Source: Rhodospirillales bacterium (GTDB lineage Bacteria; Pseudomonadota; Alphaproteobacteria; Micavibrionales; Micavibrionaceae). Taken from it: a DNA stretch of 64,000 nt. The notes beneath the pieces are model-generated. The model had not been told where the DNA came from and did no database searches. It worked only from the letters and a program-made list of their open reading frames with translations. Positions 18,072 through 25,924 of this stretch are shown in pieces. The DNA is taken from the NCBI GenBank assembly GCA_020638155.1, contig JACKJB010000001.1, forward strand, positions 682,001 through 746,000, given 5' to 3'. The translations under genes and the position numbers were made by a program. How positions within the stretch are numbered: position 1 is the stretch's first letter; each line of letters begins with the position of its first letter.

Positions 18072-18092
18072 CTTGCTGCAAATCTGCTGCAA
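18072..18092 (+). promoter_or_regulatory. candidate integrase arm-type site, left
   Basis: The 21 bases from CTTGCTGCAA to CTGCTGCAA hold two TGCTGCAA units 11 bases apart. The same arrangement occurs near the other end of the element (22033-22053) with 19 of 21 matches. It lies 12 bases upstream of the integrase start, so binding there could also repress int. Confidence 0.55.
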
Positions 18093-18104
18093 TGAGGTCG
18101 TTAA

Positions 18105-19097
18105 ATGGCAACTATTCTTAAACGAAAAGACAAATATCAGGTTCAAGTCAGGCGCAAGGGTATGGCATCCGTAAGCCGTACATTTCGCCGTAGAAACGAT
18201 GCGGAGGAATGGGCACGGAATATGGAGGTTAAAGCCGATAGAGGCGATCTGCCTACGCCTGTCAGGGTGCTGGCGCAATACACGGTTAAAGACGTGCTGG
18301 AGCGTTACAGGGACGAAATCACGGTAAAGAAGCGCAGTGCGGATACGGAAACCTATATTCTGGATGCGTTCATGCGTAAACCGATTGCTAAGCTGTCATT
18401 GGCACAGATAACCCCAGCGCATTTCAGCACCTATCGGGATAAGCGGCTCAAGGATGTAAAGGCCGGAACGGTGAACCGTGAGTTATCCATCATAAAACAC
18501 GCCTTTGATATAGCCGAACGGGAATGGGATATACCGCTCAGGAATAACCCGCTAGGCAAGATTAAGAAGATGAAGGTGAATAATGCCCGTTCTCGCCGTG
18601 TGAGCGCGGAGGAGTATGATCTGCTGTGTGAGGCGGCACAGGATAGCCGCAATCCCTTTGCATTGTTCTTGATACGCTTTGCCATCGCCACAGGGATGCG
18701 TAGAGGCGAGATATTAAAGCTGCGTTGGAATGAGATAGATTATGAGGCCAGAACGCTGCATATCCCCGTGACAAAGAACGGTCATGCACGGACTATCCCG
18801 CTGTCTGGTGAGGCTTTGGCTGTGTTGGATGAAATACAGGGTATGGCGGATAAAGACGATAGGCTGGTGTTCCCATTGAGCGATAATGCCGCCAAGCTGG
18901 TCTGGCAAAGACTGTTGAGGCGCACAGGCATAGAAGACCTGCATTTCCATGATCTGCGCCATGAAGCAATCAGCCGCTTCTTTGAATACGGCTTATCCGT
19001 GCCAGAAGTGGCGTTAATATCAGGCCACAGGGACTTTCGTATGCTGTTTAGATATACACACTTGAAAGCGGAAGATGTAGTCAAAAAGCTGAATTAA
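18105..19097 (+). CDS. tyrosine-type site-specific integrase
   Basis: Phage-type tyrosine recombinase of 330 residues. An N-terminal arm-binding/SAM-like region (LKRKDKYQVQVRRKG; core-binding helices at about 55-150) precedes the catalytic domain. Catalytic residues are R199 in TGMRRGE, a Lys in VTKNGHART, H282 and R285 in HDLR, H308 in SGHRD, and nucleophile Y317 in RYTH. It starts 101 bases after the tRNA, as expected for an integrase that targets the tRNA 3' end. ATGAGG lies upstream of the ATG. It catalyses integration and excision between the 57-bp repeats. Confidence 0.95.
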   Translation: MATILKRKDKYQVQVRRKGMASVSRTFRRRNDAEEWARNMEVKADRGDLPTPVRVLAQYTVKDVLERYRDEITVKKRSADTETYILDAFMRKPIAKLSLAQITPAHFSTYRDKRLKDVKAGTVNRELSIIKHAFDIAEREWDIPLRNNPLGKIKKMKVNNARSRRVSAEEYDLLCEAAQDSRNPFALFLIRFAIATGMRRGEILKLRWNEIDYEARTLHIPVTKNGHARTIPLSGEALAVLDEIQGMADKDDRLVFPLSDNAAKLVWQRLLRRTGIEDLHFHDLRHEAISRFFEYGLSVPEVALISGHRDFRMLFRYTHLKAEDVVKKLN

Positions 19098-19175
19098 CTT
19101 GGTTTTCCACGCTATTAGATTGACTGAATTTATGAGTTTTCCTATGGTGTGTATGGAACTTTGATAGAAGTTTCG

Positions 19176-19352
19176 GGGCTTTACAACCTCTCACATGCGG
19201 CAATATGCGTCAGCCGCAAATGACGCTGCCTCTCGACATATGGTCGGGCTGGCAGCGAAATAAAAAAGCGCGTCAGCGTAAATACGCTGCGCTGTTCATG
19301 TGACAGTTGTAAACAGCCCGGCTACCAGAGAAATCTGGTGGCCGTTTTGTTT
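19176..19352 (+). ncRNA. structured RNA with long closing helix, pseudoknot and intrinsic terminator
   Basis: No gene occupies 19098-19363, but the sequence folds strongly. The outer helix pairs GGGC+TTTACAAC (19176-19187) with GTTGTAAA...GCCC (19306-19319), and TCACATG (19191-19197) with CATGTGA (19297-19303). Inside is an H-type pseudoknot: GCGGC (19197) with GCCGC (19213), and GCGTCA (19207) with TGACGC (19221). Next come TGCC/GGCA enclosing CTCGAC/GTCGGG (19227-19254) and an AGCG-CAGCGT/ACGCTG-CGCT hairpin (19267-19293). An 11-bp GAAA-loop terminator with a T run closes it. A leader of the next gene is the alternative. I recognise no known RNA family. Confidence 0.6.
19319..19352 (+). terminator. 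intrinsic terminator with GAAA tetraloop
   Basis: CGGCTACCAGA (19319-19329) pairs with TCTGGTGGCCG (19334-19344) over 11 bp with one G-T pair, closed by a GAAA loop and followed by TTTTGTTT. It lies 12 bases before the next start codon, so it ends the structured RNA or attenuates the downstream gene. Confidence 0.8.
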
Positions 19353-19363
19353 GGAGATGTATT

Positions 19364-20104
19364 ATGAAACGCAAGATCGTAACAGTTGTAGCAGTGATTT
19401 TCTTATTAGTGGCTGTATCTATTGGGATAGCTATCTATATGACCCCGCCGCTGGTTAGCGGTGATTTATCTATGGCGTATAAGCAGATGGTGAAAGAGCA
19501 GGTTTTGGCTCAGTGGGAATGTACGCCAGTATCAGATCGGGAGGAATTGATGCTGTCGTTGATTGATCGTTTTTCTCCAGAAGATAGAGCGTTGATTAAG
19601 CGTGGCAGGGTTTGGAAGGAAGGCTTGAGGGCTAAGGAAAAAGCTGGAACGCTTACGGTGTCTGAGCGTGATAAACTCTATTCGGGGTATTATCACGATA
19701 CGCAGGATAAATTTGAGCACTCTATTAAGGTCAGGACAGGTAACTTTAGCAAACCAATCTGTGATGAAAAGCCAAATATGTGGTGGCAACAAGCCGTTAA
19801 TAATGAAGTTACGTGCAAACGTCCTTATTTGTCTGTAACGGACAGTGGCCTTATTTACGAAGACGATTATTCTCGCTGGGCTATGGATGAATGGAAGTGG
19901 GTAAAGGCTATTGAGAACGAATTAAAGGGAATGAGTAAACGCGATGCGGCTTATTCTGTATCCCATTATCAGGAAACACAGGCAGCAAATAAAAAGAAGG
20001 CACGAGAGCAAGTGCTAAGCCTGCCAGCATCACAAGCCCCTGAGGGAAGTGTTGAGCAAATGATAGAGACGGAATACCGCAAGTTGTCTTGCTCAGTAAG
20101 GTAA
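19364..20104 (+). CDS. membrane-anchored protein of unknown function in the element
   Basis: Protein of 246 residues with a basic start and one strong hydrophobic segment (residues 5-26, VTVVAVIFLLVAVSIGIAIY). A charged, mostly helical domain outside the membrane follows, with Trp-rich patches (MWWQQAVNN; YSRWAMDEWKWVKAIEN) and four Cys in the soluble part. No lipobox is evident. A good ribosome-binding site (GGAG) lies 8 bases upstream, directly after the terminator hairpin. I recognise no family. It is convergent with the polymerase-like gene. Its position next to a structured RNA makes an effector or regulator role possible, but this is speculation. Confidence 0.7.
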   Translation: MKRKIVTVVAVIFLLVAVSIGIAIYMTPPLVSGDLSMAYKQMVKEQVLAQWECTPVSDREELMLSLIDRFSPEDRALIKRGRVWKEGLRAKEKAGTLTVSERDKLYSGYYHDTQDKFEHSIKVRTGNFSKPICDEKPNMWWQQAVNNEVTCKRPYLSVTDSGLIYEDDYSRWAMDEWKWVKAIENELKGMSKRDAAYSVSHYQETQAANKKKAREQVLSLPASQAPEGSVEQMIETEYRKLSCSVR

Positions 20105-20156
20105 GTCAGTGCAGGCGGTTTTCTAATGTGAGTCCTTGTTAGAGGAATACGGGCAT

Positions 20157-20204
20157 TTAATAGAGCAAAGGCTAATTTCAGTTCTTAATAGAGGGATATG
20201 CTAA
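20157..20204 (+). repeat. short direct repeats between the convergent element genes
   Basis: TTAATAGAG ... GCTAA occurs twice with a 28-base period (20157-20175 and 20185-20204) in the AT-rich 220-base gap between the two convergent genes. Function unknown. No clear terminator is seen in the gap. Confidence 0.35.
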
Positions 20205-20324
20205 ATTGAGAATTTTTATCTAAATTTTCTACTTAAAATCAACCCCTTAATAAAAGTTCGCCATTAGTACTGGCGGGGGACTTAGATATATAGATTTATG
20301 ATCTTATCCGAGTGAATATCTATC

Positions 20325-21740
20325 TTATTTTGTTTTAACTTCAATAGATTGATTAAAGTGTTTTCTATAGATACCCTGCATCATTCCCCTTAGTTCATTT
20401 TCGTATGGTTTAGGAATAATGAAGCTGTCATGTATGGGGAGACATGGGACTTTCTGCTTAACAAAATGTAACATGATTTCTTCTGCTATTCGAGCATCAA
20501 GATATTGTAGCGTTAAACCATAACCCGTATTCCACCAACCATTCTCTACAATCGGTTTGTGCCTGTCTTCAATCAGGCCAATGAATTTCTCCCAAGTCAT
20601 TCCACACGCCTTAGGATTGAAGTCATTATGCGGCTTTACAATCCCTTTGGCGTTGAGCATGGCATTGATCGCATATTTTGTTGTGTCGATACTAACTTTC
20701 GGATGAATAACGTATGGATCATCAGAAAGGGCTAAGCCTAGCTGAGCGTAGAGGATGCTGATATGATAGCGTGAATAATCCAACTCCACAGTTGGCTCTC
20801 GATCTATTGTAATATATTTGCGGAAGTCTTTGGGCACTTGTTGCCACCAGCCACGATAGAACCTGCCACCACGATCAAACCGACCTTCAGAGAATATGCG
20901 ATAAAGTTTGACTGCACTTTCATCGATGAACTTGACTTGTTCAATGTCGTAAATGGCTTTGTTCTTTAACGCCTTTACCAATGCCTTTTTCGTTACCTCA
21001 TCACAGTCCAGCTTGATTTCATGCTTTGCTATGAGTTTGTTGATCTGCCTGAGGTTGTTTCTGGCCTTTTCCGTGAATTTATCGTCCTCGTATTGGAGTT
21101 TGCCAACTACGCCCTGTCTGTTGGGTAATTCACCCTTTAGAATGATTGTCTCATCCTTCTCATCAGCTTTTATTTTGCGGGTAATGTAGTCGATGTGCTG
21201 ACCATTCTTTGCTTCTTCATATAGGTCTAGCAGGTGCTCTGAGGCTGCTATGCGGGTGCATAGTCCAGTGTTTTGATTGTGGTCGTAATAGCCATTATGT
21301 ATGGTGTAGATGTACCCAAGACGCTCTAATCCGTCACAAGCCTCAATGAACGGGTCGTATCCCATATCATGTGGCGCATAACGATCTGTGCCAAGATATG
21401 TGTTTGCATTTTTGGACACGGCAAGAAACACTTCTGCATTGCGAATTTCAGAAACTTGTAATGCGTTAAGTAAGATGCTTCGTATAGCGGCCTTAAAACG
21501 TCTGTGAGCGTTGTGACCTCTTTTATTCTTACGTGGATTTTCTTCAAGTTCCCATTCCGATACTTCGACTTCCTTCGTAATATCCGCAATCATCAGATCA
21601 AGTATATTGCTTGCATCGCACTCATAGGCGAGAAAGAAATTTATGTATTTGGAAGATTCCGTATAATTCTGATCTTCCAGTGTTGGGGCGATCTTTATTA
21701 GTTCTTGCACATGTGCGGAATGGTTTGGTGCGTTACTCAT
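20325..21740 (-). CDS. predicted single-subunit (family A-like) polymerase palm-domain protein
   Basis: Protein of 471 residues with no annotation I recognise, but with the ordered palm motifs of family A DNA polymerases and T7-like RNA polymerases. Motif A is VELDYSRYHISILYA with D321. A motif B-like stretch KYAINAMLNAKG starts at K355, compare the K-AINFG pattern of Pol I. Motif C is CLPIHDSFIIP with H437 and D438. A conserved-looking RFYRGWWQ block (293-300) precedes motif A. The N-terminal ~250 residues are helical and charged, without an exonuclease motif. It could replicate the element, prime DNA, or make nucleic acid in defence. The gene is AT-rich relative to the host. Start codon context is weak. 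Confidence 0.6.
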   Translation of the reverse strand: MSNAPNHSAHVQELIKIAPTLEDQNYTESSKYINFFLAYECDASNILDLMIADITKEVEVSEWELEENPRKNKRGHNAHRRFKAAIRSILLNALQVSEIRNAEVFLAVSKNANTYLGTDRYAPHDMGYDPFIEACDGLERLGYIYTIHNGYYDHNQNTGLCTRIAASEHLLDLYEEAKNGQHIDYITRKIKADEKDETIILKGELPNRQGVVGKLQYEDDKFTEKARNNLRQINKLIAKHEIKLDCDEVTKKALVKALKNKAIYDIEQVKFIDESAVKLYRIFSEGRFDRGGRFYRGWWQQVPKDFRKYITIDREPTVELDYSRYHISILYAQLGLALSDDPYVIHPKVSIDTTKYAINAMLNAKGIVKPHNDFNPKACGMTWEKFIGLIEDRHKPIVENGWWNTGYGLTLQYLDARIAEEIMLHFVKQKVPCLPIHDSFIIPKPYENELRGMMQGIYRKHFNQSIEVKTK

Positions 21741-22206
21741 TCGAATAGTGTATTCAAGTTTTTACACGGTGTAATCACTCAATCAAAAATTCCTCATATT
21801 TTTTCGCAGGGGTGTTAAATAGAATTGGTGGCGGTGAAGTCCCCATGCGGCGGCTTTCTGACGTGAGATTTTGATCCTTTACCATGCCGTGCGAATAAAC
21901 CACTAAACCCATTACCCATAACAGGCGTTTCCTGCCCCATACAGATTCATACAGGGCGTTTAGAGGTGCGGGTAGTCTACCTACCTAAAACACCCTCAAC
22001 GCGCTCAGTGATTCCTAAAATCGAAAGTAAATCTTGCTGCAATTCTGCTGCACTTCGCTGCAATTTTTGCAGCAGCTTTATGATTTTTAACTTGCGCCGA
22101 AAGATTCCGCCATGATATAGGGTGGGTAATTAGCGAGTTGTTTTTGCTTCGCTTTTTGGTTGTTCGGCGCAGCTTGGTAAAGCCGTACCGAAGGGACGGC
22201 GATCCC
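21741..22206. other. noncoding right end of the integrative element
   Basis: About 470 bases without a credible gene. It must hold the promoter of the polymerase-like gene. It contains small hairpins (CAGG/CCTG near 21930; GGTAG/CTACC near 21970), a repeated CATACAG near 21945 and the right-end TGCTGCAA repeats. Just before the attachment repeat, at about 22168-22206, lies GCGCAGCTTGGTAAAGC, which resembles a tRNA D arm. Confidence 0.5.
22033..22053 (+). promoter_or_regulatory. candidate integrase arm-type sites, right
   Basis: CTTGCTGCAA-T-TCTGCTGCAC matches the left site in 19 of 21 positions. It is followed at once by a third CGCTGCAA and a perfect 7-bp inverted repeat GCTGCAA-TTT-TTGCAGC (about 22057-22073). 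Repeats at both ends of the element fit integrase or excisionase binding. Confidence 0.55.
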
Positions 22207-22263
22207 AGCGCACTTGCATGGGGTGCAAGGGGTCGGAAGTTCGAATCTTCTCGCCCCGACCAT
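22207..22263 (+). repeat. attR: 57-bp copy of the tRNA-Pro 3' end
   Basis: Exact copy of 17949-18005. The bases to its left do not form a tRNA acceptor/D-arm half that would pair with it, so this is an attachment-site remnant and not a second tRNA gene. Confidence 0.9.
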
Positions 22264-22328
22264 CCGCCTTCGCTTCGCTACGGCGTGATGAAATCTGCTG
22301 TAGCGATAGAGAAGACGGATAAAATTTC

Positions 22329-23660
22329 TTAAAACAACACATCCGCTATAGAAAACGTATTCAGCGTTAGCGTACTGGTCTGGATCGCCTGCCGGGTTTG
22401 CAGGGCGAGCATTTCGGCGCCGTCGCGGTTCTGGTCGGTCAGGGTTAGTTCGTCCCGGCCTTCTTCGAGGATATTAATCATCGTGCGGGTGAAATCGGCG
22501 CGGTTATTGAGGACGCCGTAATCATTGGCCAGCGAAGCGGCATAATGGCGGATAATCTCACGGGCTTCGCGGACCTGCGTGATTTTGGCTTCGACGGCTT
22601 CGACGGTGGTGAAATCTTCGCGCTCCAGCCCCAGCCCGTCGGAGCTGGCAAAGATACCTTCCGTGGTCAGGCTGCTGGTGCGGTTGGCGTTGAAATAGGT
22701 GGTCAGATCATCGCCTTCGAGCAGGTTTATACCCCGGTAATGGCTGTCATCAACGATGAGGTCGATCTGGTCGAGCAAGGCGCTGTATTTTTCTTCATAT
22801 TCATCGGCAACGGTATAGTTGGTCTGGCCGTAGGTGTATTGCCCTTCGTGCAAGACGACGTTGCGGAACTGCGCGTCGCCGTCATTGCCGCCACCATCGT
22901 CGTCATCAATAAAGGTCATATGGCTGAAATTACCGGTAAAGTAGGTGCCGATCGGGATCTGGACGTGAACCCAGTCGCCGGAGCCGTCATATTGATAGGT
23001 TGCCGTGGGCGCGGAATAGGTGATGCCGCCGAGCTGTGTGCCGTACAGGAAGAAGAAGTTATTGTTGTTGGTATAGGTGTTATCGTTATCAAAGCCGATG
23101 GCGGCGATTTCCGGGATGTTGCCGCTGCGGAAATCAAATTCCAGGTAACTTTCGGCGACAACGGTGTAGTTAACGGCATAGCGTTTCCAGGCGTTATCGT
23201 CCAGCGTGACGCCGAAGCCGCCTTCGGTCAGGGTGGCCGTGCCGGCGTCCTGTGCGCCGCTGTAATTGATGAAGGCTGCCGGGTCGTCAAAGACTTCGAA
23301 AAAGCTGGTGTCCAGCACTTCCTGGACGTTGATGTTTCCGGAGTGCAAATCCTGCTGGTATTCCTGCAGGAAGGAATCTGCAGAATTGAGGATACTGTTG
23401 ATGGCTTCCAGGGAATGCTGGACGTATTCGATGGTCTGGATGCTGTTCTCGATCCCGTCCAGCAGCCGCCGCAGGTCGTGGGCCTGGTAATCCAGTGATT
23501 TTGCGACGAAGAAATTGGTTGGATTGTCGAGAGCGCTGTGGACTTCTTTGCCGGTGGCAAGGCGCAGCTGCACGCCGTCTATGGCGCGCGCCGTTACCTG
23601 CAGCGCAGTGAGTTGCCTGTGCTGGGCGATATTCAATATGTTTCCTACATCACCGACCAT
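22329..23660 (-). CDS. flagellin-type protein with inserted beta-rich domain
   Basis: Protein of 443 residues with flagellin-like ends. The N-terminal region (about 35-115) has LATGKEVHSALDNPTNFFVA then IENSIQTIEYVQHSLEAINSI. The C-terminal region (about 350-443) has NRADFTRTMINILEEG and ALQTRQAIQTSTLTLN. These are the D0/D1 coiled-coil parts of the filament protein. Between them (about 135-300) is an Asp/Asn- and aromatic-rich domain (YLEFDFRSGNIPEIAAIGFD; LYGTQLGG; MTFIDDDDGG) resembling carbohydrate-binding-like domains of secreted proteins. AAGGA lies upstream of the ATG. It could be a minor flagellin or a hook-associated protein. No other flagellar gene is adjacent. Confidence 0.78.
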   Translation of the reverse strand: MVGDVGNILNIAQHRQLTALQVTARAIDGVQLRLATGKEVHSALDNPTNFFVAKSLDYQAHDLRRLLDGIENSIQTIEYVQHSLEAINSILNSADSFLQEYQQDLHSGNINVQEVLDTSFFEVFDDPAAFINYSGAQDAGTATLTEGGFGVTLDDNAWKRYAVNYTVVAESYLEFDFRSGNIPEIAAIGFDNDNTYTNNNNFFFLYGTQLGGITYSAPTATYQYDGSGDWVHVQIPIGTYFTGNFSHMTFIDDDDGGGNDGDAQFRNVVLHEGQYTYGQTNYTVADEYEEKYSALLDQIDLIVDDSHYRGINLLEGDDLTTYFNANRTSSLTTEGIFASSDGLGLEREDFTTVEAVEAKITQVREAREIIRHYAASLANDYGVLNNRADFTRTMINILEEGRDELTLTDQNRDGAEMLALQTRQAIQTSTLTLNTFSIADVLF

Positions 23661-23873
23661 CAGAATCCTTCTGAGGTGTTATTACAGCGGACAGAATCCT
23701 TTCAAACTTACATCATAGCAGGGAAATCTTTAGAAAATGACAATTTTACGGGCGGGATTCACGGCGGATTTATGGGGCCGAAAATCCTTTCTTCTGGACA
23801 GGGGAACAGCAAATCAGGATAATGAAAATTCGTTTTTCATATTTTTTATTTGTGCGATGGGAGAGTAACGCGT

Positions 23874-24779
23874 ATGGCCAAGCTAAAAGACAGGATCAAG
23901 GGAATGGCGCCTTTGAAAACGGCGGTGATTTGCCCGACCGATGAGAATTCGCTGCGCGGAGCTTTTGAAGCGGCTTCTGCGGGGATTATTGAGCCGATCC
24001 TGGTTGGGCCTGAGGCGGAAATCAGGGACGCGGCGCAGAAAGCCGGGATCGATATCACGAAATTTGAGATTGTTGCCGCCATGGACGATAAGGCTGCGGC
24101 GCAGGCCGGGATTGACCTGGTGAAAACAGGGCGGGCGGAAGCGCTTATGAAAGGGCTTATCAGCACCGGAACGTTTTTGCGGCCGATTGTCAGCAAAGAA
24201 GCGGGCTTGCGGACCGGGCGGCGGATGAGCCATGTGTTTATCATGGACGACCCCGATTACCACAAGCCGCTTTATGTGACCGATGCGGCGGTGAATAACG
24301 TGCAAAGCCTGCAAACCAAAAAAGACATTACCCAGAATGCGATTGACCTGTTCCGCCTGCTGGAAGGGCGGGAGCCTAAGGTCGCGCTGTTGTCGGCGAC
24401 GGAGAAAGCCGTGCCGGACATCCCGTCTTCGATGGAGGCGAAGGAGCTGAAAGAAATGGCCGCACGGGGCGAGATCACCGGCGGGATCGTTGACGGGCCG
24501 CTGGCATTTGATAATGCGATTTCTGCCGAAGCTGCGCGGCTTAAGAATATTCATTCAAAGGTGGCCGGGGATGCGGATATCCTGGTGTTTCCGAGCCTGG
24601 AAGCCGGGAATATCTTTTACAAGTCGCGGTCCTTCATGTCGAATGCTGAGCGCGGCGGGATTGTGCTGGGGGCGAAAATCCCGGTGATCCTGACCAGCCG
24701 GGCGGCAGATTCGGAAACGCGCCTGTCTTCAGCGGCCCTTGCCTTGCTGTACGCCCGTAAGGGGGCGCAGCCGTCATGA
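23874..24779 (+). CDS. pta: phosphate acetyltransferase (phosphate acetyl/butyryl transferase family)
   Basis: Enzyme of 301 residues that interconverts acyl-CoA and acyl-phosphate. TAVICPTDENSLRGAFEAA near the start, ALMKGLISTGTFLRPIV, RRMSHVFIMD and AGNIFYKSRSF match the short form of the family, which lacks the extra N-terminal domains of long Pta. It overlaps ackA by 4 bases, giving the classic acetyl-CoA/acetyl-phosphate/acetate pair. A phosphate butyryltransferase is possible. ATG at 23874 has GGGAGAG upstream, better than the TTG at 23850. Confidence 0.88.
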   Translation: MAKLKDRIKGMAPLKTAVICPTDENSLRGAFEAASAGIIEPILVGPEAEIRDAAQKAGIDITKFEIVAAMDDKAAAQAGIDLVKTGRAEALMKGLISTGTFLRPIVSKEAGLRTGRRMSHVFIMDDPDYHKPLYVTDAAVNNVQSLQTKKDITQNAIDLFRLLEGREPKVALLSATEKAVPDIPSSMEAKELKEMAARGEITGGIVDGPLAFDNAISAEAARLKNIHSKVAGDADILVFPSLEAGNIFYKSRSFMSNAERGGIVLGAKIPVILTSRAADSETRLSSAALALLYARKGAQPS

Positions 24780-25915
24780 GCAAGCCGCAAGCAATTCTGG
24801 TGATTAATGCCGGGTCATCAAGCATCAAAACCAAGTTATATGCCGCCGATGATTTGCGCGTACTGGACGGGCAGAAGATCGAGATTACGGATGAGGCCGG
24901 TTATGATAAAGCCTTTGCCGATATCCTGGATCAGATGAAGCGTTATGATATTGTCGGTGTCGGGCACCGTGTGGTGCATGGCGGGCGCGATTTTAATGCG
25001 CCGCAGGTGATTACGCCCGAGGTCCTGGAGGCGCTGGAAGCTTTGGTTCCGCTGGCACCGCTGCACCAGCCGCATAATATCCGCCCGGTTGAGCAGATTG
25101 CCAGGGCTTATCCGAACGTGCCGCAGGTCGCGTGTTTTGATACGTCTTTTCACCGGACGATGCCGCGCCTGAACGAGATTTACGCGATTCCCCGCGCGCT
25201 GACCGATGAGGGCATGATTAAATACGGTTTTCATGGCCTGTCGTATGAATATATCAGTTCGGTGTTGCCGGAGGTCGCGGATGAAACTGCCGCGAAGGGC
25301 CGCGTGATTGTCGCGCATCTGGGCAACGGGGCGAGCATGTGCGCGATGAAAGACGGCAAGAGCGTTGCGACGTCCATGGGCTTTACGCCGCTGGATGGTC
25401 TTATGATGGGGACCCGTAGCGGGAGCATTGACCCCGGATTGCCGCTTCACCTGATCGAGCAGAAAGGCATGGCGCCGGGGCAGGTCTCGAAGATCTTCCA
25501 GAAAGAATCCGGGCTGAAAGGTGTTTCGGGAATTAGCAGTGATATGCGTGTGTTACTGCAAAGTTCTGATCCGGCGGCGAAAGAAGCTGTGGACCTTTTT
25601 TGTCTGCAGGCGGCGCGGCAGGCAGCAAGTCTTGTTGTGGATCTGGGTGGTCTGGATGCGCTGGTCTTTACGGCAGGCATTGGTGAGAACGCCCCGGAGA
25701 TTCGCGAGAAAATTTGTGCCCATCTTGCGCATCTGGGGGTTAATACAGAGAGTGCCCCGAACAGTAAAAATGAAACAGCTATCCATGCGCCGGGCAGCAA
25801 AGTCCCGGTTTACGTGATCCCGACCGATGAAGGGTTGATGATTGCGCGCCATACCAAGGCACTTGTTTTGGATAAGACACCCGCGCCTGTTGTCACGCCG
25901 TCGCGTAAATTATAA
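24776..25915 (+). CDS. ackA: acetate kinase
   Basis: ASKHA-fold kinase of 379 residues making ATP and acetate from acetyl phosphate. ILVINAGSSSIKTKLY is the N-terminal phosphate motif. Other motifs are GHRVVHGG, ACFDTSFHRTMP, YGFHGLSYEYI, HLGNGASM, MGTRSGSIDPG and FTAGIGENAPEIR. It is coupled to pta by a 4-base overlap. The tail KTPAPVVTPSRKL is slightly longer than usual. Confidence 0.96.
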   Translation: MSKPQAILVINAGSSSIKTKLYAADDLRVLDGQKIEITDEAGYDKAFADILDQMKRYDIVGVGHRVVHGGRDFNAPQVITPEVLEALEALVPLAPLHQPHNIRPVEQIARAYPNVPQVACFDTSFHRTMPRLNEIYAIPRALTDEGMIKYGFHGLSYEYISSVLPEVADETAAKGRVIVAHLGNGASMCAMKDGKSVATSMGFTPLDGLMMGTRSGSIDPGLPLHLIEQKGMAPGQVSKIFQKESGLKGVSGISSDMRVLLQSSDPAAKEAVDLFCLQAARQAASLVVDLGGLDALVFTAGIGENAPEIREKICAHLAHLGVNTESAPNSKNETAIHAPGSKVPVYVIPTDEGLMIARHTKALVLDKTPAPVVTPSRKL

Positions 25916-25924
25916 AACGGAACT

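Noticed and set aside
22168..22263. Second complete tRNA at the right end of the element
   Set aside because: Only the 3' part is tRNA. The upstream bases cannot form the matching acceptor stem.
22130..22342. Open frame of 70 codons on the - strand over the right attachment repeat
   Set aside because: It is the reverse complement of the tRNA-Pro 3' end copy; this is a well-known false gene arising from tRNA-derived att sites.
22545..23498. Long + strand open frame (317 codons) opposite the flagellin-type gene
   Set aside because: Antisense shadow; the - strand frame has conserved flagellin ends, the + frame has only low-complexity Val/Gly/Ala composition.
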